Shown here piece after piece: positions 8,447 to 18,300 of a stretch of 64,000 bases of DNA (position 1 is the stretch's first letter; each line of letters opens with the position of its first letter). Location: NCBI GenBank assembly GCA_002083825.1, contig DAZV01000026.1:62001-126000 (forward strand), read 5' to 3'. The stretch comes from Candidatus Sericytochromatia bacterium S15B-MN24 CBMW_12 (GTDB taxonomy: Bacteria; Cyanobacteriota; Sericytochromatia; S15B-MN24; UBA4093). The translations under genes were made by a program, and so were the position numbers. The notes below the pieces were generated by a model. That model was not told the DNA's origin. It ran no database searches and was given only the letters and a program-made list of their open reading frames with translations.

Positions 8447-8845
8447 ATGTTCGTTTTGACCAATCAGCGAGTAATCCACGAAGCCCCCTTCAGTAATGGC
8501 GTCGTTCTGCTTCACCGTGAGTTCGAAGGAGACGAGCGGGATCGCTACGAGAAGAACCTCGCCAAGATTTCGGGAGCGAAAGACTTCACCGAAAAGTACA
8601 CGGAACTCATGCGCCAGGTCGCGCAAACCCTGATCATCGGCTGGAGAGGCGTTTTCGGAGACGATAAAAAGCCCCTCGAATTCACCGAGGCGAACCTCTT
8701 GGCCTTCCTCAAGCACCCGAAGTCGGAGCCGCTTTGGTTCACGGCGATCCGGAGCTACGCCAACGTTCGGCTACTGAAGCAGGAGGCCGATGACCTCAAG
8801 CCTGCCGAGCTTGGATCTGATCCGGATTTTTTGCCCGGGAAGTAG
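8447..8845 (+). CDS. Tail assembly chaperone, short form (gpG-like)
   Basis: 132 residues between tail tube and tape measure, the place of lambda gpG. It is mostly helical and charged (KNLAKISGAKDFTEKYTELM). Chaperones of this type coat the tape measure protein during tail polymerisation. The final codons contain the heptamer T TTT TTG (8827-8833) in the phase needed for -1 slippage, 12 bp before the TAG at 8843. The downstream -1 frame is open for 122 codons and has no start of its own, so this gene very probably also makes a longer gpGT-type product. Confidence 0.75.
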   Translation: MFVLTNQRVIHEAPFSNGVVLLHREFEGDERDRYEKNLAKISGAKDFTEKYTELMRQVAQTLIIGWRGVFGDDKKPLEFTEANLLAFLKHPKSEPLWFTAIRSYANVRLLKQEADDLKPAELGSDPDFLPGK

Positions 8846-9201
8846 GGCGTTTCTATCGCAAGGAGAAGGCCATCCGAGAGGGTGGCCTTTCCTCTTGCGA
8901 GCTATGTCCCTACAAGGCCGATCTAAAGGCCGCCGGCAAGCGATGGGGAAAGAGGACCATCCGGGAGTACTGCCACGGCGGCAAGCACCCCAGCAAGAAG
9001 GGACCGGATGACGGATGCGCTCGCGCCTGGCAGGTCTGGCAGGGCGTTGGCTACTACCTTGAGGAAATGAACTTCGTCAAGGAGGGCTTTCCGCCGCTCT
9101 CCCACTGGACCCAGGAAGATAAGCGGCTCGCGCTCCGTGTCTGGAACGAATACGAGCGAATCAGGCGCGAGAACCACGAGCAAGACCGAGAGGATGGCTA
9201 G
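8447..9201 (+). CDS. Tail assembly chaperone, predicted -1 frameshift product (gpGT-like)
   Basis: Predicted 251-residue product: 129 codons of the short chaperone, a -1 slip on T TTT TTG at 8827-8833, then 122 codons in the other frame from GCC at 8833 to TAG at 9199-9201. The extension begins AREVGRFYRKEKAIREGG and contains four cysteines in a CELCPY / YCHGG / GCARAW arrangement that may bind metal. It ends 2 bp before the tape measure start, just as gpT does. There is no plausible start codon with a ribosome binding site for the extension alone. In lambda the GT form bridges the tape measure protein to tube subunits. The frameshift is inferred, not shown. Confidence 0.75.
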
Positions 9202-9203
9202 TC

Positions 9204-11993
9204 ATGGCGCAAGGAACCGTTGTCATCACCGCGAAAGTCCAGGACACCGCGACCGCCCGCCGTGAGCTTGAGAGCTTGGGGCGGGCGTCTACTCAGGCGG
9301 GCTCCCAGACCGCCAAGGCCAATCAGGAGATCGCGGTTAGCTCCAGGATGGCGGCGGCTGAGACTCAGCAGCTCCAACGCCAACAGGCCGAATTTCACAC
9401 CCAACTCGCCAAGACGGCAGGCTCCGTGGCCATGGCTGTGGGGCAGATTTCCATGCTCTCGGTCGCCGTGATGGAGGTTCGGGGGCACTCTGGAGCGGCA
9501 ACAGCGACCCTGGCCGCGCTCACCGGGCGGATCGTTCCTCTCGGTATCGCGGTGACGGCCGCAGTTGTCGCTATCAGAGGGCTAGCGGAGTCCAGCGAAT
9601 ACCTGAACGAAACCGCAACCCCGGCGGCAGCGGCGGCAGAATCCGCTATGAAGTCGCTCGCCATCGTAACCGAGCGGACGGGCAACTCCTTCGCCGAGGC
9701 CGAAAAGGTTCTCGCGACCTTCGATGACGCCCTGACCTCGAAAACGGCGATCGCTCAATCGGTCCGGGTCTTTAACTCCATGAACATGAGCATGGAGAAG
9801 CAGATCGGACTAATCGACTCCATGCGGGATGGCATCGTTGCCATGGGCGGCGACGTAAACACCCAACTCCCCCTCATGGCCCTTGCTATCAAGCGGCAAG
9901 AGGGCGAATTGCTCGACAATATGGGCGTCGTGTCCACGGTCGAGCAGATGTACAAAAATTATGCCGCCACGCTCGGCACTACCTCGGCCAAGCTGAACCA
10001 GGCGCAGCGCGAAGAGGCGGTCATGCAGGGTGTCTTGGCTGAGACGGCCAAGTACACCGGAGCCGCAGCCGCATCGATGGACACCTACCAAGGCAAGCTC
10101 GCAGCGGTCGCGACCGAGCAACGGAAGCTCGCTGAGGACGTTGGCAATCTCATCATGCCCTTGCAGAAGCTCGGGGCTACCTGGGATCTCCTGACCACCA
10201 AGGCGCAGCGGTATCTCCTGGCTCGTGTCAAGGCGCTCCCCGGCGATTTCGTCACCGGCAACATTGGCGGATTAGGGCCGATGATCGATCCCTTCGCAGA
10301 GGGCGAGCAGCTAGGCCCCGCGACACCCGAAGCAGTCCAGAAGAAAATCAAGGAGCTGCAAGAGCTGAGCGCAAGCCTCAAGGAGATGCGGAAGGGCGGA
10401 TATGGCCCCCTACTCCCCGGCGGCGGCGGGAAGGATGAACTCGCGTTTTACGAGGCCAAGGCCAAGGCAGACACGAAGGATTCCGAGGAATCCGCACGCA
10501 CAGCCAGGCAGGATGCGGAACGGCAGCAGCGGGAAGCCAAGCAGGCCGCTGAGCGAATCGCAACCGATCAGAAGCGTGTCCGAGAGCAGCTCACCAAAGA
10601 CCTCGCCCTGATCGACCTGGAAGGCTTCGACCGCGAGCGAGCCCAGACCATGCAGGCGCATCAAGAGCGGCTTCGGCTGGCTCACGAGAACAAAGAGCTG
10701 ATGAAGCAATCCCGGGTTCTCTACTACGCCGAGATCGCTAAGATCGACACGGCTGAGGACCAGAAGCGAGCGGACGACCTTGGCACCAGGATCGAGCTAG
10801 AGACCAAGAAATATGTCGCCGATCGCCTGGCCGAAGAAAAGGCCGTGAGTGACTTGAAGAAAAAAGCTGATGACGAGTTGCGCTCGGGCATCACGTCCGG
10901 CATCAAGGCCGGACTTGACGGCGGTATCCCTGGCCTGAGCAGCTCCCTGGAGTCAGCGTCGAAAGAAGCTCTAACCAGCGGGATGGTGGCAGCCATTGAG
11001 GGTAGCGCGGCAAACGGCGTCATGGGGCAGCTTGGTGCGGCGTTCGCCAACCCGTTCGTTGCCGCGTTCGGGGTGGTGTTTACGGCGGGCCTGCAACACG
11101 TCCTCACGCAAGGCAGGGAGTGGAGCGAAATCAACAGCCGCTACACGAGCAAGGGGCCTGAACTTCCGCAAACCCACCAAGACATTAAGACGGTTGACGA
11201 CCGCATATCGGGGATTAAGGCTCACCTCGGCGATCTGGAGGGGCAGCTATCAAGGGCGGGTGGATATAGCGACAAGGAGCGCATTGGCCGCGATATCGAG
11301 AAGAATAAATTGGATCTCGGCAACGCGGAGAGTCTCCGTCTGGCCATTGACGATGAGCGCAAGGTCATTCAAATGGAGATGGACGCAACTCGGGAGCAAG
11401 AGCTAGCGGCTATCGCTATGCGTGATGCTGCCAGCCGTGTAGCGGCCCAGCAGCAACAGGCAAATGACGCGTTCAAGAGCTTCCAGGAAGCGTCCGATGA
11501 ATGGCTCGCAAACCAAGGAATAGATCGACCAGGCCAGCGAGCAGCAGATCAGGCGGGGATCTATGCAGGCGCAGCTAACCGGACCCTTGACGGCTACATG
11601 AGTGACCCCAGCGTAGCGGCTTGGGCCAAGGAACTGATCGTCGGTTATCGTGCGGACGGAAGCCTGTCACAAGACGAGATCATGCAGCTCCTCGGGCCGA
11701 TGAACGGCGGAACCGCGATCGACGGACGCGGGGATATGTCAATCATCAATCCGACTGACGCAACCATGTTCCAGCAGCTATTCACGGCGTTACAGGGAAT
11801 AGCAGACCGCGATCAAAACCGCGTCTTACCGACTGGAACACCGGAAGATCCCGTCTGGACGCGAAACAGGGAGATGGAGAAGATGTTCTCGTTCATGCAG
11901 AAGGAAGCGTTTTATCGGCCTACGGGACCCGGAACCCGCCGGGATGACTCAGGGCAAAGCGGCAGGGGGATCAAGGTAGGTGGGAAGCGCTAG
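9204..11993 (+). CDS. Tape measure protein
   Basis: 929 residues, the longest helical gene of the tail module, immediately after the chaperones. N-terminal coiled coil (QTAKANQEIAVSSRMAAAET), hydrophobic segments near 90-125 (IVPLGIAVTAAVVAIRGLA), a long charged coiled coil around residues 410-570, and a second hydrophobic patch near 600-640. Tape measure proteins set tail length and leave the tail first on infection. At about 0.15 nm per residue the predicted tail is roughly 140 nm, an estimate from the family rule. Its TAG stop shares the bases CTAG with the stop of the converging lipoprotein gene. Confidence 0.9.
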   Translation: MAQGTVVITAKVQDTATARRELESLGRASTQAGSQTAKANQEIAVSSRMAAAETQQLQRQQAEFHTQLAKTAGSVAMAVGQISMLSVAVMEVRGHSGAATATLAALTGRIVPLGIAVTAAVVAIRGLAESSEYLNETATPAAAAAESAMKSLAIVTERTGNSFAEAEKVLATFDDALTSKTAIAQSVRVFNSMNMSMEKQIGLIDSMRDGIVAMGGDVNTQLPLMALAIKRQEGELLDNMGVVSTVEQMYKNYAATLGTTSAKLNQAQREEAVMQGVLAETAKYTGAAAASMDTYQGKLAAVATEQRKLAEDVGNLIMPLQKLGATWDLLTTKAQRYLLARVKALPGDFVTGNIGGLGPMIDPFAEGEQLGPATPEAVQKKIKELQELSASLKEMRKGGYGPLLPGGGGKDELAFYEAKAKADTKDSEESARTARQDAERQQREAKQAAERIATDQKRVREQLTKDLALIDLEGFDRERAQTMQAHQERLRLAHENKELMKQSRVLYYAEIAKIDTAEDQKRADDLGTRIELETKKYVADRLAEEKAVSDLKKKADDELRSGITSGIKAGLDGGIPGLSSSLESASKEALTSGMVAAIEGSAANGVMGQLGAAFANPFVAAFGVVFTAGLQHVLTQGREWSEINSRYTSKGPELPQTHQDIKTVDDRISGIKAHLGDLEGQLSRAGGYSDKERIGRDIEKNKLDLGNAESLRLAIDDERKVIQMEMDATREQELAAIAMRDAASRVAAQQQQANDAFKSFQEASDEWLANQGIDRPGQRAADQAGIYAGAANRTLDGYMSDPSVAAWAKELIVGYRADGSLSQDEIMQLLGPMNGGTAIDGRGDMSIINPTDATMFQQLFTALQGIADRDQNRVLPTGTPEDPVWTRNREMEKMFSFMQKEAFYRPTGPGTRRDDSGQSGRGIKVGGKR

Positions 11994-12343
11994 GGCTTCT
12001 TGTTGGCAATGAAGGTATCAGACAGGTCGGATCCGGCCTGCCCGGTAATCTTTTTGCGATCCTTGCTGAGCTCACCGCTGTACATCGTCCGGCCGTCGTC
12101 CTGGTGAGCTATTAAAAGAGTGATCTTGGAGTCAACGTAACTCCCCTCAATGGCGCCTCCAGCCTGAGAGGCGCCATGCAGCTTCCCGTTTTCATCGAAC
12201 AACGTCATAGTGAACGACGAGAAACCGGGGCGGACAACAATCCAATCGCCATCCAAGCTCGCCGGAAAAAAGGCCGAAAGGCCGGGGATCGAGGCGCAAC
12301 CGGACAAGGCGAGAACCAACCCAACAGCAACAAAACGAGTCAT
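11990..12343 (-). CDS. Prophage-carried lipoprotein (reverse strand)
   Basis: 117 residues starting MTRFVAVGLVLALSGCAS: a short basic n-region, a hydrophobic core and a lipobox ALSGC, so a lipidated envelope protein is expected. The ATG at 12343 is preceded by AAAGGAGGGTTTTGTC; a longer upstream frame lacks this. The mature part is beta-rich (GDWIVVRPGFSSF, GAIEGSYVDSKITLLI). It is the only well-supported reverse gene in the phage with an envelope signal, so it is a likely lysogenic-conversion (moron) gene; prophage lipoproteins often block superinfection, which is an inference here. It diverges from a ribbon-helix-helix-like gene that could regulate it. Confidence 0.8.
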   Translation of the reverse strand: MTRFVAVGLVLALSGCASIPGLSAFFPASLDGDWIVVRPGFSSFTMTLFDENGKLHGASQAGGAIEGSYVDSKITLLIAHQDDGRTMYSGELSKDRKKITGQAGSDLSDTFIANKKP

Positions 12344-12409
12344 GACAAAACCCTCCTTTGCTCGCCAGTGTAGCAAGGGAGGGCTGATAGTGCAAAGAAG
12401 GAGAGCCAG
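12344..12409. promoter_or_regulatory. Divergent control region of the lipoprotein / RHH-like pair
   Basis: This 66-bp gap holds the ribosome binding sites for both divergent genes (AAGGAGGG on the reverse strand, AAGGAG before 12410) and must contain any local promoters. I see no clear -35/-10 pair. Confidence 0.4.
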
Positions 12410-12598
12410 ATGGTTACGATCAAGGTCACGATGAGCCAGATGGAAGCCGATCGGCTCCAACTACTCGCCAAGAAAGAACTGCGGACGGCCAACGAGCAGA
12501 TCCGCTACCAGCTGACGCAGGGATTCAACGAGCAGCGGATCCCTCGCGGGATTAAACCTGAGGACCTGGAAGGATGCCCGCAGCTTGATCTAGCCTAG
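12410..12598 (+). CDS. Small ribbon-helix-helix-like protein
   Basis: 62 residues. The start VTIKVTMSQMEADRLQLLAK followed by NEQIRYQLTQGF has the layout of an Arc/MetJ-type ribbon-helix-helix DNA-binding protein: one strand, then two amphipathic helices. AAGGAG lies ahead of the ATG. It diverges from the lipoprotein gene by 66 bp and converges on a small reverse gene; its TAG overlaps that gene's stop in CTAG. A regulator of the adjacent lipoprotein is plausible. The fold call is from pattern only. Confidence 0.6.
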   Translation: MVTIKVTMSQMEADRLQLLAKKELRTANEQIRYQLTQGFNEQRIPRGIKPEDLEGCPQLDLA

Positions 12599-12762
12599 AC
12601 CTTCGGCATGATCTTGACGCGCTTCAAGGCGTACTCGTAGACCTCAGCAAGGCAGCAAACGTTGTGATTCACGGCTTCAATGCTCAGTGAGCCATCCCCT
12701 TCAAGGGGCGTCACCTCGGCAGCAATCCGAGTGAGCGCCAGTGCTAGTTTTTCCTGGTCCAA
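12595..12762 (-). CDS. Small phage protein, TTG start, unknown function
   Basis: 55 residues from a TTG at 12762, which has AGGAGG (reverse complement of 12772-12777) at correct distance. A longer in-frame ORF from 12876 would translate the hairpin of the opposite gene and is not favoured. The protein is mainly helical (EKLALALTRIAAEV) with CC near the middle (NHNVCCLAEVYEYALKR). No family is recognised. It converges on the RHH-like gene with a shared CTAG. Confidence 0.5.
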   Translation of the reverse strand: MDQEKLALALTRIAAEVTPLEGDGSLSIEAVNHNVCCLAEVYEYALKRVKIMPKV

Positions 12763-12837
12763 GGTTCGATTCCTCCTGTAGTGGTGCAAGTTAGACGGCT
12801 CCATTGTAGGGGGAAACGTTCCCTTATCAAGCCCTCG

Positions 12838-12874
12838 CCCCCTCTTCGGAGGGGGTTTTCCTTTTGGAGGCCCC
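12838..12874 (+). promoter_or_regulatory. UUCG hairpin, T-tract and Shine-Dalgarno before the hub gene
   Basis: CCCCCTC-TTCG-GAGGGGG (12838-12855) is followed by TTTTCCTTTTGGAGG and the ATG at 12875. It has the form of an intrinsic terminator placed directly on the ribosome binding region of the next late gene. Confidence 0.65.
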
Positions 12875-15286
12875 ATGCGTACCGTCGATTCCGCCTATCT
12901 AAAGATGCTCGCCAGGATGGCCTATAAGGCCTCTTACGAGTTCCGCTTGATTGACCAGGACGATAAGGCCTATCCCATCCCTTCTAGGGCCGTCCTGAGC
13001 GCACCACCGAGCGCCGCAGTCGATACCGGAACGTGGGAGATGCCTGTCTCGATCATGGCCTCGCAGATGCCCGCAGGCGTCAGCCCTCAGCAGTATCACC
13101 GGATCGAGGTTGATCGCGTGGTGGCCGGCAACCGGATGCCCTATTTTCGCGGCCTGATCGATGAGGTAACGCAGGGATGGGCCAAGGAGAACGGGACCGT
13201 CGTCGAGACGATGAATCTCGCTTGCTTCGGGGTCCTGCAGAAGGCCAAGGGCTACCGGGTGGACTCGTTGCGGATCGATCCGACTACGCAGGACGGGCCA
13301 TTCCAGATCAATGGGCTTTCCCGGCAAACAACCTGGGCGCCCGGCACAACCGTCACCGCTCCCGCATCGGAGACTATCCCCTACTACGGATCTTGGGAGT
13401 CCGGCTCATTGGTTCGGATTTTCACCGACGCCACCATGACGACGCAATATGCCATGGGTACGGATTTCACGATTACCGATGGAATTCCGAGGATCGTTAA
13501 CTGGCTGAACACACCATCATCTACCCGTGTCATCAGGCACGCCATGCTGGAGCGATTCGTGCGGCTTGAGCAGCCGACGAGCGACGGGATCGTTGAAATG
13601 CCGATCGGGCGCGATTATGACAGCCTGTTCCACACTTCGATTCTTGAGATCGATGGTAGTTGGATCCGATTGGCGGATCCAACTGGCTACAGGTCCCCGC
13701 TTTATTTGCTCCATGATGACTTTGTCGTCATCACCACAGCGGCGGGAGCAAGTCATGTCATCAGCAGGCAGTATAATCAGGCAAACTCCGGGGGCTGGCT
13801 CCAGCTCAACGCGGCGATACCCGCAGACGTGGCAGTAGGGGATTCCGTTCGGAACCCTACCACGGAGTCAACATCCGCATGGGACGACGATCGGCTTTGG
13901 ATGTTTTGGCAATCATCGTCTGGCTACGCTGGGACCGAATGGAACCGGCGGCTTTTCACGCCTCACCCGACTCTCGGAGTCGCAGTTCCGACGCCTCGGA
14001 TTTGGTTTCCATCCGAAGAGGTCTGGGCAGACTCGGTTTTCCCTGATGGCGTTGGCTACATTCGGGAGGATGTTGACGCCAACCGGATCGAAGAGGCGGT
14101 TAAGACCATCCTGACGACCACGACGGGCCTCTTTGACGCTGCCGACGTGACCACGGAGCCAAGCGGCGTCTACGTCAAGAATCGGACGTGGAGCGGCGTT
14201 GACCTCTCGGACGTGCTGACCGAGTTCAAGGATCAAGCCTTCTCCCCAAGTACCTTCATCCACGACACCCGGGACGGCAAGATCACGATCAAGCCGTACA
14301 GGCAGAAGCTCGATCCCGATTGGGTGCTGCGGGGGATTCAGCGAATCGAGGAGACGGAGATCCCGGAGCCCATTACGGCTGTGACTATAATCGCCGAGGC
14401 ACAGGAGCCGGTGAATCTAGCCGGGGAGTGGCTGTATGCGGTGGAGGACGCCGTGAACCCGGATCGCCTCACCGACACCAACAAGGATGCGGGCGTGGCT
14501 ACTACGGCGACCGTTCCGGCTGACGGATTCGGGGTCAAGTTTCGGATCCCTACGCCTTCGCCGGAGACAATTCACCCCACCATTTCGGCGATCCGGATCA
14601 CCGGGACAGGGCTAGTGTCCGCCTACTTCGCCGAGGATCCAGACAATGGCCCGTTCTACGTCCTGCCAGGGATGAATTTCACGCCGATCAAAAACGGCAC
14701 GCTGGAAATAGGCGGCGACACCATTTCCAGGGTGATCACGGCTGCGGCTGGGTTCCTCGTCATATCATTCCAGGCGGTAACATCTGGGGATACTGAGCCC
14801 GGCAGCGTCATCACGCCCCCCACGTGCTCCGAGATTGAGATCCTGGCAAAGAAAACCGGCTACTGGCGTGCCGCCCTGACAGATGATACCGCCCTCGCGC
14901 CCGCAAACAACGGCGTGGATGAGTTCGGCACCATCTGGCGCCAGCCCGACGCCACGAAGCGCGAGAGCTACCGCTTTGCCCCCACGGCCTACCTCAAGCG
15001 CGTCCAGCCGCTCTATCCGACCAAGGCGAGGGATCACGTCCTATCCATGTCTGGAATCAGCCAGCAAGACACCCGAGACTACAGCGAGCGGTGGCAGGAT
15101 GAATTTCTGAGGGCGGGCAAGTCCTACACGGTCACCGCTCCCTACGATGACCGCGCAGAGCTGGGAGATACGGTCGCCGTGGCATGGCAGGGTTTCCGAA
15201 AGGATCTCTTCCTCTGGGGCATCCAGGGGCCATCCAATCCCCGCGAAGTGCTCGCGACGTACCAATTTATCGATTACTCGCTCTAG
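12875..15286 (+). CDS. Tail hub / baseplate-like protein
   Basis: 803 residues after the tape measure and moron cassette. The first 200 residues alternate strands around ideas such as VDTGTWEMPVSIMASQMPAG and FRGLIDEVTQGWAKENGTVV, as in siphovirus hub or tail-associated proteins with a gp27/VgrG-like start. The C-terminal part (YDDRAELGDTVAVAWQGF) is also beta-rich and hub-like. Such proteins close the tail tip and dock receptor-binding proteins. I see no peptidase or lysozyme motif. Function is from position and strand pattern. GGAGG precedes the ATG. Confidence 0.6.
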   Translation: MRTVDSAYLKMLARMAYKASYEFRLIDQDDKAYPIPSRAVLSAPPSAAVDTGTWEMPVSIMASQMPAGVSPQQYHRIEVDRVVAGNRMPYFRGLIDEVTQGWAKENGTVVETMNLACFGVLQKAKGYRVDSLRIDPTTQDGPFQINGLSRQTTWAPGTTVTAPASETIPYYGSWESGSLVRIFTDATMTTQYAMGTDFTITDGIPRIVNWLNTPSSTRVIRHAMLERFVRLEQPTSDGIVEMPIGRDYDSLFHTSILEIDGSWIRLADPTGYRSPLYLLHDDFVVITTAAGASHVISRQYNQANSGGWLQLNAAIPADVAVGDSVRNPTTESTSAWDDDRLWMFWQSSSGYAGTEWNRRLFTPHPTLGVAVPTPRIWFPSEEVWADSVFPDGVGYIREDVDANRIEEAVKTILTTTTGLFDAADVTTEPSGVYVKNRTWSGVDLSDVLTEFKDQAFSPSTFIHDTRDGKITIKPYRQKLDPDWVLRGIQRIEETEIPEPITAVTIIAEAQEPVNLAGEWLYAVEDAVNPDRLTDTNKDAGVATTATVPADGFGVKFRIPTPSPETIHPTISAIRITGTGLVSAYFAEDPDNGPFYVLPGMNFTPIKNGTLEIGGDTISRVITAAAGFLVISFQAVTSGDTEPGSVITPPTCSEIEILAKKTGYWRAALTDDTALAPANNGVDEFGTIWRQPDATKRESYRFAPTAYLKRVQPLYPTKARDHVLSMSGISQQDTRDYSERWQDEFLRAGKSYTVTAPYDDRAELGDTVAVAWQGFRKDLFLWGIQGPSNPREVLATYQFIDYSL

Positions 15287-15325
15287 CCCTCGGCACCGCG
15301 CCGGGGGTTTTTCTTTGGAGGCACC
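15287..15325 (+). promoter_or_regulatory. Hairpin, T5 tract and Shine-Dalgarno before the receptor-binding gene
   Basis: CCCTCGGC/GCCGGGGG (8 bp, one G-T pair, 15287-15307) is followed by TTTTT and CTTTGGAGG; the ATG is at 15326. The stem starts one base after the preceding stop codon. Confidence 0.65.
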
Positions 15326-18300
15326 ATGGCAACTCAACCCAGCGTTCGCGTCAACGGTTATGAGATCGGCACCCACCCCATGCGCCGGATCGTCTGGGCT
15401 GAGACGGAGGGGCTCCTCGAAGCGACCAAGCCAGCCCAGTGGACGAGCTTTGAGACGTTCTCCGGCCCCGGACGGAATCACGGCGGTGACATGGACTATC
15501 CCGCCCGCCGGCTCTCCATCGTCGTCCGGATCAGCAAGCAGGATAGCTTCCTCGGCAAGCATGAGGCCCTGGCCGCGCTCTCCGAGATCTTCTCCGGCAA
15601 GCCCGCGATCGTCCAGGTGGGCTCCCTCTACGTGGAGGCTGAGTTTGCGCCAGCGCAGATCGTGAAAGACGCCTGGAAGCTCACCGCTGGCTACCTCACC
15701 GTTCGCTTCGACGGCGAGGCCATCCCCGGCACCTACTTCGGGGAGTACGGCTTCGAGTTGGGCCGCGATCAGGGCGTCATCATCAACGACGACCGCCCCG
15801 ACAACGCCTCGCTCATCTTCGCCGGAAACAGCTTCACCCTGACCGCCCCTGGCACCGCTCCGACAGAGGCCGTGGCGAGCATGACCAATACCTCGCTGGC
15901 CTCTACCACCGTCTACCTCAAGGGCGCACAAGGGCAGATGATGCCAGTCAACCTCGACGCTACGGGCTACGGGCGGATCGATGAGGCCTATGGCTTCCTG
16001 CTCTACCCCGGTGCCAACGCGATCACGATCGTTGACAGCGCGGGGGCCTTGATCGCGACCGGCACGTTCTCGACCTGCTTCTATGGGACGCGCTTTCGGT
16101 TCATCGGCAACAGCGACAACCGCATGGCCGATGGCTTTGTGCTCAACCACGCCCGCACCGCCTCCGCCACCTACCTCTCCACCGCTGGCACCCTGACCAC
16201 GGCTGGGGATGGCGTGGCGCGGATTGGGGTTCCGTGGGTGACGCGGCGGAATCTGGTTGTCAACAGCATCCTGAACGGCACCACAGGGTGGACGCTCAAC
16301 GCGGCAGGGACCGATCCCTCGATCGCCTACGGCACGGCCGCGAATCCCGTAAACGGCGCTGTGGATGCGTTCACGCTCACTGACGATTCGGCGGTCAATC
16401 AAGAGCGCATCATCGAGGAATTCACGATCCCAGCGAACACGAGCGCCTATCTGTCCTCGGTCTACGTGATGAAGAGCAGCGCCACCCACCTGCCTGCCCT
16501 GCGTGTGACGCTCGGATCGAACGCTATCCATGTTCAGATCAACACGAGCACCGGCGCCCTGACCAAGGTCACGGTATCTGGCTCCGGCTCCGGCTTCACG
16601 GTGCCGGGCACGGCCACCGATGCGGGCGCCTTCTGGCGGATCCCTGTCTCGTTTTTTGGGGATGGGGCATCGACCACCTCGCAGATCGGTCTGGTCCCTT
16701 CTACCGGCACGGTCGCTGGGACGAGTAGCGGCACGGGCACGGGCAGCGCGACCTTCTGGGGTCCTCAGTTCGAGCAGGCATCAGCTGTCACGCCCTACCA
16801 GCCCACCAACGCAACCGGGCCCGACCTCACCAACCCCCTCAACGGCGCGGGCCTGGTGCTGGAGGGGTCGGGGACGAATCTCCTCACCTACTCCCAGGAC
16901 TTTGCCAACGCCGCCTGGACCAAGACGGGCATCACGGCAACCAACGCAGCTGACCCAAATGGTGCCCTGACCGCAGCCACCATGGATCTGACGGTTGTTG
17001 GCGCCCTGATCGACCAAACGACCTCGCAGGCATGGGGCACGGCGACATTCGATGGCTCGTTTTGGCTCAAGGGCAGCGCCAACGGGATCCAGGTCCAACT
17101 CCAGCTGATCCGGAGCGACACCGGAGCGACCGTAGGCACCCGGACGATCACCCTCACCACGGCATGGGAGCGGTACGACACTTCGGCAGTCGGGCCGGGG
17201 GCCGGGAACGTCAAGTGGCGCGTCACGCGAGTTTCGACCACCGGCACGGCTACGATCGCATGGGCTCAAGTAGAGGCGGGATCATTCACCACCTCGTATA
17301 TCCCGACCACTGCGGCCACCGCCACCCGCCAACCCGACCTCTGCGGCATCGTCCCGCTCCAGCAGGAGCTGATCCACTCCCACGACCTCACGCAAGGGGC
17401 CGTAGGATCAGGAACCTGGAACCGCACGGCGGGCGCAAGCGTCACCAAATCCGGCGCCGCCAACACCCTGACGCTTGCGGCCACCACGGACGCCATCTAT
17501 CAGGCCGTGACCCCTGCCAGCGTGGCCAGCACCACCAGGACGGCGGCAGCGCGGCTCAAGCTCGGCACCCTCTCCGGCTCGGTCCTTCTGCGCTTGCTGG
17601 ACCAGTCGGGCAACGTGATCGCCTCGAAAACGATCGCCACGACCGACTTGCGCGCAACCGACACTCGAACCTTCTACGTGACGGGTACGGCGGCATCCGA
17701 CGACACGGGGCTCAGGGTCCAGATCATCGGCAACAGCGGAACAGGTACGGTGATCGTTGAGTCCCTGCGGCTGGTCAAGGGCTCGCATCCCGGCATGGAG
17801 GTGCAGACGGGAGACACCGCGATCCCCGCTCCGGTATCCCCGGCGCTGGATCCGGCGTGGCAGCAGAATGGGCGGATCAGCTTCCGGATCCTCCCTGCGC
17901 CACCCACGCCGCCAAATTTGGCCGAGGTCTTGCTCCTGGGGATCCGTCAGAGCGGCGTCGGAAAGGGGATCTGGCGGCTCATCCGGCGAGATAGCAAAAC
18001 GTCGTCCGATCAGTCCGTCGCCTTCGATCGCGCGCACGATGGAGCGAGCGGTTCAGGGGGTACGGCCGGTAGAGGGCTGCTTGAGAGTGCGTCCGGCACC
18101 GCATTTTTCAACAGCGCACCCCATGATGCGGAGCTTGAATGGACGAACGAAATCCGCGAATCCGATGGCGTCCGTGAGATGTGGCAGCGGCTCTACATCG
18201 ACGGCGTGCTCGTAGCGTCGCAGGACGTTGCCGCGCTCTACGGTGCGACCGCATGGGCTGAGATCGACCCCTCGCGCCTGATCAGCGACGGCAACGTATT

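Noticed and set aside
12763..12876. N-terminal extension of the small reverse phage gene
   Set aside because: It would translate the hairpin and leader of the opposite hub gene; the TTG at 12762 has a perfect AGGAGG.
15041..16531. Reverse-strand 496-codon frame opposite the tail genes
   Set aside because: Antisense shadow spanning two forward genes and their terminator; no RBS or family features.
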